A DNA stretch of 64,000 nt. It comes from Streptomyces sp. Z26. GTDB lineage: Bacteria; Actinomycetota; Actinomycetes; Streptomycetales; Streptomycetaceae. The position numbers and the translations under genes were made by a program. This document shows positions 58,819 to 64,000 of this stretch, one piece after another (position 1 is the first letter of the stretch; every line of letters begins with the position of its first letter). The stretch spans positions 806,001 to 870,000 of the forward strand of contig NZ_RCHV01000002.1 in assembly GCF_003665095.1 (NCBI RefSeq). The letters are read 5' to 3'. The notes below the pieces were generated by a model. The model worked only from the letters and a program-made list of their open reading frames with translations. It searched no databases and had not been told where the DNA came from.

Positions 58819-59838
58819 ATGTCACGCTCCCTCCCCCGCCTCTCCCGCCGCGGCCTCCTCGCCGCGGGCGGCGCCGCCGGCCTCGGCGCGCTCCTCACGG
58901 CGTGCGGCGACGACGACGGCGGGTCGGGCTCCGGTGGCGGTGGCTCCTGGTCGTTCACCGACGACCGGAAGGAGAAGGTCGAGCTGGACGGGCGCCCGGA
59001 GCGGATCGTGGCCTTCACCGGTACGGCCGCCGCGCTGCACGACTTCGGCGTCGACGAGCAGCTCGTGGGCGTCTTCGGCCCGACGAAGCTGAAGAACGGC
59101 GAGCCGGACCCGCAGGCCGGGGAGCTGGACGTGGACGGCGTCGAGATCATCGGCAACGCGTACGGCGAGTTCAACATCGAGAAGTACGCCAAGCTCCGCC
59201 CCGAGCTGCTGATCACCAACACGTACGAGCCCGGCGTCCTGTGGTTCGTACCGGACGAGAGCAAGAGCAAGATCGTCAAGCTCGCGCCGAGCATCGCGAT
59301 CAAGGCGTCCCGCGTCTCCCTGCTGACCATCGTCGACCGCTACGCCGAGCTGGCCCGCACCCTCGGCGCCGACCCGAAGGCCAAGCGGGTCACCGACGCG
59401 AAGGCCCGCTTCGAGCAGGCCGCCGAACGGCTCCGCAAGGCCGCCAAGGCCAAGGGCGGGCTGAAGGTGATGGCCGCGTCCGGCAGCCGCGACCTGTTCT
59501 ACGTGTCGACCCCGAAGGTCAACGCCGACCTGATGTACCTGCGCGAGCTGGGCGTCGACGTCGTCGTCCCGCGGAAGCTGGACGAGGGCGGCTACTTCGA
59601 GCCGCTCAGCTGGGAGAACGCCGACAAGTACCCGGCCGACGTGATCATGCTCGACAACCGCGGCCAGGCCCTCCAGACCGGCGCCCTGGAGAAGATCCCC
59701 GCCTGGACGAAGCTGCCCGCGGTCGAGGCGGGCCAGGTCGTCCCGTGGGCGAGCGAGCCGCGGTTCAGTCACGCGGGCTCGGTGCCGCTGCTGGAGAACC
59801 TGGCCGAGGCCCTTGAGAAGGCGAAGAAGACCGGCTGA
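58819..59838 (+). CDS. Iron-siderophore ABC transporter substrate-binding lipoprotein
   Basis: A 339-residue extracellular lipoprotein that captures the ferric siderophore. The signal has a twin-arginine-like SRRGLLAAGG and the lipobox LLTAC (Cys29). The mature part has the FepB/FatB fold elements ERIVAFTGTAAALHDFGV, ALVGVFGPT-like loop, LRPELLITNTYE, a central helix, LDEGGYFEPLSWENADKYPADVIMLDNRG, and a C-terminal helix. The ATG at 58819 lies 47 bp from the iron box. It is transcribed divergently from the permease/ATPase operon. Confidence 0.92.
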   Translation: MSRSLPRLSRRGLLAAGGAAGLGALLTACGDDDGGSGSGGGGSWSFTDDRKEKVELDGRPERIVAFTGTAAALHDFGVDEQLVGVFGPTKLKNGEPDPQAGELDVDGVEIIGNAYGEFNIEKYAKLRPELLITNTYEPGVLWFVPDESKSKIVKLAPSIAIKASRVSLLTIVDRYAELARTLGADPKAKRVTDAKARFEQAAERLRKAAKAKGGLKVMAASGSRDLFYVSTPKVNADLMYLRELGVDVVVPRKLDEGGYFEPLSWENADKYPADVIMLDNRGQALQTGALEKIPAWTKLPAVEAGQVVPWASEPRFSHAGSVPLLENLAEALEKAKKTG

Positions 59839-59941
59839 CGCCGCGTACCCGGCAGCAGCCCGGCGACCGGCGGCGGGCGCGCCCCGCCGGTACGGCCCCC
59901 GGCCCCCGGGCCCCGACCACACAGCGGGAGGTTTCCGTCCC

Positions 59942-60865
59942 ATGAGCAGCGCAGCGCCCGAAGCACCGCCCCTGCCCTTCGACTTCTTCGAACTGCACGT
60001 CGTACGCGCCCGCCGCGTGACCCCGTCCATGATGCGCGTCACCCTCGGCGGCCCGCTGCGCGGCCTGGAGTCCGGCGGCAGGGACCAGCGGCTGAAGCTG
60101 TTCCTTCCCCGGCCCGGCCAGGACGCGCCGGTCGTACCCGTCGGGGCGGGCACGGAGTGGTTCACGCGGTGGCAGGCGATGGACCCGGCCGTACGGGGCG
60201 TCATGCGCACGTACACCCTCCGCGAACAGCGCCGCGACCCCGACGAGTTGGACGTCGACTTCGCCCTCCACGGGATCGGCTCCCTCTCCCCGGACGAGGG
60301 CCCGGCCGCCCGCTGGGCCGCCGACGCCCGGCCCGGCGACCGGATCACCGTGCTCGGCCCGACGGCGCCAGACAACGCCGCCGTGGACTTCCGTCCCCCG
60401 CCGGGCACGGACTGGGTGCTGCTCAGCGGCGACGAGACGGCGCTGCCCGCCGTCGCGGGCATCCTGGAGTGGCTGCCCGCGGGCACCCCGGCGCACGTCT
60501 GGCTGGAGGTCCCGCACGCGGCCGACGCACAGCCCCTGCCGACCGCCGCCGACGCGCACGTCACCTGGCTCGTACGGGACGAGGCCCCGGCGGGCGCGAA
60601 CCGTACGGACGTCGCGGTGGCCGCGCTCCGTACGGCGGAGCTGCCCGCGGGCACCCCGTACGCGTGGATCGCCGGGGAGGCGGGCACCGTCAAGGCACTG
60701 CGGCGGCACCTCGTCGGGGAGCGCGGATTCGGCCGCAGGGCCGTCAGGTTCACGGGCTACTGGCGGCGGGGCGCCAGCGAGGAGCAGCTCGTCTCGGAGG
60801 CCCTCGCGGGGAACCCGGTGAACCCCGTCGACGCCGAGGGGGCGGACACCGGCGACGGCACGTGA
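59942..60865 (+). CDS. Siderophore-interacting protein (FAD-dependent ferric reductase)
   Basis: A 307-residue SIP/ViuB-family reductase that releases iron from the imported siderophore in the cytoplasm. It begins with an FAD-binding barrel (FELHVVRARRVTPSMMRVTLGG) and the conserved RTYTLR (89-94). The NADH/NADPH domain shows ITVLGPTA, WVLLSGDETALPAVAGIL and WIAGEAGTVKALRRHL. The ATG at 59942 has GGGAGG about 10 nt upstream. It follows the binding-protein gene on the same strand (104-bp gap) and is likely in the same iron regulon. Confidence 0.93.
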   Translation: MSSAAPEAPPLPFDFFELHVVRARRVTPSMMRVTLGGPLRGLESGGRDQRLKLFLPRPGQDAPVVPVGAGTEWFTRWQAMDPAVRGVMRTYTLREQRRDPDELDVDFALHGIGSLSPDEGPAARWAADARPGDRITVLGPTAPDNAAVDFRPPPGTDWVLLSGDETALPAVAGILEWLPAGTPAHVWLEVPHAADAQPLPTAADAHVTWLVRDEAPAGANRTDVAVAALRTAELPAGTPYAWIAGEAGTVKALRRHLVGERGFGRRAVRFTGYWRRGASEEQLVSEALAGNPVNPVDAEGADTGDGT

Positions 60866-60925
60866 GGCCGACACCCGTACGGTGACCGGCCCGCACCACG
60901 GACCACCACCCAGGGGGAGGCGGAC

Positions 60926-60959
60926 GGGGCCGCCGGTACGGGACGAGGCCGGCGGCCCC
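60926..60959. terminator. Terminator between SIP and HAD genes
   Basis: Perfect 11-bp stem GGGGCCGCCGG / CCGGCGGCCCC with a 12-nt loop between convergent genes. Confidence 0.75.
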
Positions 60960-60986
60960 ACCACCGCCCCGGCCCGCGCGACCGGG

Positions 60987-62045
60987 TCACAGGCCGAGCC
61001 GCGCCAGCGCCTTCCCCGCGCCCGCGTCCGTGCCGCCGTCCGCGTCCGTACCGCCGCCCGTAGCCGTACCGCCGTCCGCCGCAGTCCAGGCCGCGCCGCA
61101 CAACGCCCGCAGCCCGTCGAGCCGTTCGCCGTCCCCCTCCAGCGCCAGCGCGCCGCCCCGCGCCGCAGCCGTCCAGCCGCCGCAGCGGAAGCCGCGTTCC
61201 GCGTCCCCCGTCACCTCCGGCTGCGGCGTGAGCAGCCCCCGCAGGTCCGCCGCCACGTACGTCGGCCGGTGCCGCGGCCCCGCCGCGAGCAGCTGCGCCG
61301 CGTCCGTCACGCCGGTCAGCACCAGCAGCGAGTCGACCTCCCCCGCGTGCGCGCCCTCGATGTCCGTGTCCAGCCGGTCGCCGACGACCAACGGCCGTTC
61401 CGCGCCCGTACGCAGGATCGTCTCCCGGTGCATCGGCGGCAGCGGCTTCCCCGCCACCACCGGCTCCGGCGGCTCCCGCATCCAGCGCGTGGCGATGCGT
61501 ACGACCTCCACGGCGGCGCCGTTGCCGGGTGCGATCCCGCGGGCGCCGGGGATGGTCAGGTCGGTGTTGGACGCGTACCAGGGCACGCCCCGCCCCACCG
61601 CCAGCGCCGCCTCCGCGAGGCGGCCCCACGCCAGGTCCGGGCCGCCGTAGCCCTGCACGACGGCCGCCGGGTCGTCGTCCGCCGACTCGACGGCGCGCAG
61701 GCCGCGTTCGGCGAGCGCCGCGCGCAGCCCCTCGGCGCCCACGCACAGCACGGCCGCGCCCCGGGGCACCCGCTCGGCGATGACGCGCGCGACGGCCTGC
61801 GCGGAGGTGACCACGTCCGCCGGGTCGGCGGGCACGCCGAGCCCGGTGAGGTGTTCGGCGACGGTCTCCGGGGTGCGCGCCGCGTTGTTCGTCACGTACG
61901 CCAGCCGCATCCCGCCGTCGCGCGCCGCCCGCAGCGACGGCACGGCGTGCGCGACGGCCTCGCCGCCGACGTACACCACACCGTCGAGGTCCAGCAGCGC
62001 GGTGTCGTACGCCTCGTGGAGCGCCCGTCCGGAAGCCCGCAGCAT
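60987..62045 (-). CDS. HAD-IIA (NagD-like) hydrolase
   Basis: A 352-residue phosphatase of HAD subfamily IIA. Motif I is LLDLDGVVYVGG (nucleophile Asp), motif II is VTNNAARTPETV, motif III includes AGKPLPPMH and motif IV GDRLDTDIEGAHAG, so all four are intact. The cap is of the type C2A. The C-terminal 60 residues carry Gly/Thr/Asp repeats (TATGGGTDADGG). The ATG at 62045 has GAGGAG 10 nt upstream. The substrate is unknown; family members act on nucleotides, sugar phosphates or p-nitrophenyl phosphate. It is divergent from the DUF1015 gene. Confidence 0.92.
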   Translation of the reverse strand: MLRASGRALHEAYDTALLDLDGVVYVGGEAVAHAVPSLRAARDGGMRLAYVTNNAARTPETVAEHLTGLGVPADPADVVTSAQAVARVIAERVPRGAAVLCVGAEGLRAALAERGLRAVESADDDPAAVVQGYGGPDLAWGRLAEAALAVGRGVPWYASNTDLTIPGARGIAPGNGAAVEVVRIATRWMREPPEPVVAGKPLPPMHRETILRTGAERPLVVGDRLDTDIEGAHAGEVDSLLVLTGVTDAAQLLAAGPRHRPTYVAADLRGLLTPQPEVTGDAERGFRCGGWTAAARGGALALEGDGERLDGLRALCGAAWTAADGGTATGGGTDADGGTDAGAGKALARLGL

Positions 62046-62158
62046 CGTCGTCCCGCTCCTCAGGTGTCGGTACGGGCCGCGCCCACCGGCGGCCCCCGCC
62101 CGATCATCCCCCACCGCGCGCCGAGGCCCGCGCCGGGACGGCCGCATAGCATTTCCGG

Positions 62159-63421
62159 ATGACCTCCGCCGGACTCCACCTCCGCCCGTTCCGCGGGCTG
62201 CGCTACGCCCAGGACCGCGTACGCAGCCTCGCCGCCGTCACCTCACCCCCGTACGACGTGGTCGTACGGCCGGACGGCGTGCACGAGTTGGAGACCGCGG
62301 ACCCGTACAACATCGTCCGGCTGATCCTGCCCCAGACCCCCGACCCGACCGCCCGCCACCGCCAGGCCGCCGACACGCTGCGCGACTGGCAGCGGGCGGG
62401 CGTGCTCACCCGGGACGGGACGCCCGCCCTGTACGCGTACGAGCAGCGCCGCGGCGACGTGCTGCAACGCGGCCTCATCGGCGCGCTCCGCCTCGACGGG
62501 CCGGTGCTGCCGCACGAGGACGTGGTGCCGGAGATCGTCGCGGACCGCGCCGCGCTGATGCGCGAGGCCGCCGCCAACTTCGAGCCGCTGCTGCTCACCT
62601 ACCGGGGCGACGACGGCGCGGAGGGCGGGCGTTCCGGGCCCACGGCCGGGTCCGTGCTCGAACGGGCCACCGCCCGCGAACCGTTGCTCGCCACCACCAC
62701 CGAGGACGGCTTCGCACACCGTCTCTGGGCCGTCACCGACCCTGCCGAACTCGCCGCCGTCACCGCCGACCCGAGCCGCCACGACGCCCTCATCGCCGAC
62801 GGGCACCACCGCTGGGCGACCTATCTCCAGCTGCGCGCCGAGCACCCGGGCGACCCCGGCTGGGCCCACGGGCTGGTGCTGCTGGTCGACTCGGCGCGCC
62901 ACCCGCTCCAGGTCCGCGCCATCCACCGGGTACTGCCGCGGCTCGCACCGGCCGACGCGCTGGCACGCCTCGGTGGCGCGTTCCGCGGGCGTACGGTCGC
63001 CGGGCCCCTGCCGCGCGCCCTCGACGCGCTCGACGCGGCGCCCGGCAACGCCTTCCTGCTGTCCTCCGGCCCCGGCGACTTCCACCTGCTGGACTCCCCG
63101 GACCCGGCGCTGCTCGCCCGTACGGTCCGCGCGGACCGGCCCGAGGCGTGGCGGCGGCTGGACGCGACCGTGCTGCACTCGACCCTGCTCGACACCGTGT
63201 GGCGGGTCCCGGACCTGCCGTCCGACATCAGCTACCTGCACTCCGCCGAGTCCGCCGTCGACCAGGCACGACGGCTCGGCGGTACGGCGGTGCTGCTCCG
63301 GCCGGTCACCGAGGAGACCGTACGGGGACTGGCGACACGGGGGGTGACCATGCCGCGCAAGTCCACGTCGTTCGGGCCCAAACCGGCGACCGGCCTCGTC
63401 ATACGCACGCTGGACGGCTGA
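62159..63421 (+). CDS. DUF1015 family protein
   Basis: A 420-residue conserved protein of unknown function. DUF1015 landmarks are LRPFRGLRYAQDRV, AAVTSPPYDVV, DPYNIVRLILP, ADGHHRWATYL and the C-terminal MPRKSTSFGPKPATGLVIRTLDG. The family is widespread and sometimes linked to serine catabolism genes, but no such link is visible here. The ATG at 62159 lies 113 bp from the divergent HAD gene. It ends 1 bp from the convergent TPR-like gene. Confidence 0.92.
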   Translation: MTSAGLHLRPFRGLRYAQDRVRSLAAVTSPPYDVVVRPDGVHELETADPYNIVRLILPQTPDPTARHRQAADTLRDWQRAGVLTRDGTPALYAYEQRRGDVLQRGLIGALRLDGPVLPHEDVVPEIVADRAALMREAAANFEPLLLTYRGDDGAEGGRSGPTAGSVLERATAREPLLATTTEDGFAHRLWAVTDPAELAAVTADPSRHDALIADGHHRWATYLQLRAEHPGDPGWAHGLVLLVDSARHPLQVRAIHRVLPRLAPADALARLGGAFRGRTVAGPLPRALDALDAAPGNAFLLSSGPGDFHLLDSPDPALLARTVRADRPEAWRRLDATVLHSTLLDTVWRVPDLPSDISYLHSAESAVDQARRLGGTAVLLRPVTEETVRGLATRGVTMPRKSTSFGPKPATGLVIRTLDG

Positions 63422-63422
63422 C

Positions 63423-64000
63423 TCAGCGGTCGTCGGTGCCGTCCGCCTCGTCCTCGTCCTCGGCGGCGTCCGCGTCGTCGAGGTCGTCCACACCGTCGAG
63501 GTCGTCCAGGTCGTCCAGGTCGTCGTCGAAGTCGGGAGCGGGCGCCGAGACGAACTGCGGCGTGTGGCCGTGCTGGGGCTCCGGCACGCGGGGGGCGCCA
63601 CCGGTCACCTCGGCGTTCCCGTGCGCCTTCGCCTTCGCGGCCTCGCCGCCGCCGCTCGCGTCTTGGCCCTCGTCCCCGTCCTCTTCCTCGTCGAGCGCGT
63701 CGACGAACTCGACGCCGTCCAGCTCCGCGAGGCGGTCCGAGGCGTCGGTCATGCCGCTCTGGTCGGCCTCCAGCGCCTTCGCGAACCACTCGCGCGCCTC
63801 GCTCTCCCTCCCGACCTCCAGCAGCACGTCCGCGTAGGCGTACCGCAGCCGCGCCGACCACGGCTGCACGGAGTTCGACGCCAGCTCGGAGCTCTGCAAC
63901 GTCACCACGGCGGCCTCCGCCTGGCCCATGTCACGCCGCGCACCGGCCGCCACGAGCCGCATCTCGACCTGGCCCGCCTTGTCGAGTTTCTGCACCTCGG
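63423..64000 (-). CDS. TPR-like protein with acidic C-terminus (partial, 5' end outside window)
   Basis: The visible 192 residues are the C-terminal part; the frame continues without a stop or convincing start to the right edge. Residues shortly after the edge (EMRLVAAGARRDMGQAEAAVVTLQ, then RLRYAYADVLLEVGRESEAREWFAKALEAD) are two tetratricopeptide-type hairpins. The tail is strongly acidic with repeated DLDDLDDLDG-type segments. It may act as a scaffold. A GTG at 63995 could be a start but is not supported by a ribosome-binding site within the window. Confidence 0.78.
   Translation of the reverse strand, partial: EVQKLDKAGQVEMRLVAAGARRDMGQAEAAVVTLQSSELASNSVQPWSARLRYAYADVLLEVGRESEAREWFAKALEADQSGMTDASDRLAELDGVEFVDALDEEEDGDEGQDASGGGEAAKAKAHGNAEVTGGAPRVPEPQHGHTPQFVSAPAPDFDDDLDDLDDLDGVDDLDDADAAEDEDEADGTDDR

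Overview
The window is about 64 kb of very GC-rich DNA with codon third positions almost always G or C. It carries actinobacterial and specifically Streptomyces-type genes: a SepF-like SflA, a streptogrisin-type protease, a resuscitation-promoting factor, a SpoIIE/STAS signalling set, and leaderless or GTG/TTG starts. Gene content and order agree, from memory, with the conserved core region of Streptomyces chromosomes that runs from dnaE2 through cmk/der, scpAB, ald, pyrG, recN and nadK. I see no tRNA, rRNA, CRISPR array, transposase or integrase, so this reads as a stable core segment.

Left part (1-24 kb): a partial SOS-controlled DnaE2-type polymerase; a VanZ-RDD membrane protein; an F420-reductase-like oxidoreductase; an inositol-monophosphatase-like protein divergent from a LysR regulator; a streptogramin-lyase-like beta-propeller; a GNAT enzyme; aspartate-semialdehyde dehydrogenase (asd); a secreted S1 protease; a slipin; a DUF5685-like protein with an extreme cysteine-rich tail; sflA; an MFS exporter; a PAP2 phosphatase; a small I78-type inhibitor; a WYL regulator; and an Rpf-LysM cell-wall enzyme.

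Middle (24-42 kb): the minus-strand run aroH-tyrA-cmk-der links aromatic amino-acid synthesis, CMP phosphorylation and ribosome assembly. Next to it is a three-gene cassette encoding a SpoIIE phosphatase, a cobalamin-binding sensor fused to an RsbR-like helical domain, and a STAS anti-anti-sigma factor. The next run is parA-like, a ribbon-helix-helix-like gene, scpA, scpB and rluB, four of whose five genes overlap end to start. Then come alanine dehydrogenase, a STAND ATPase with TPRs, and a NUDIX hydrolase beside pyrG.

Right part (42-64 kb): a GH15 glucoamylase/trehalase-like enzyme; a beta-glucan degradation unit (GH16 and GH64 under a divergent LacI regulator with a perfect operator); a glycosyltransferase; the recN, nadK, tlyA run; an iron-regulated siderophore uptake locus with a perfect 20-bp iron box between the divergent transporter genes; a siderophore-interacting reductase; a NagD-like HAD phosphatase; DUF1015; and a partial TPR-like protein. 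The most interesting candidate system is the cobalamin sensor/SpoIIE/STAS cassette at 28.5-31.6 kb, followed by the cysteine-rich DUF5685 protein and the ParA/RHH/condensin operon.
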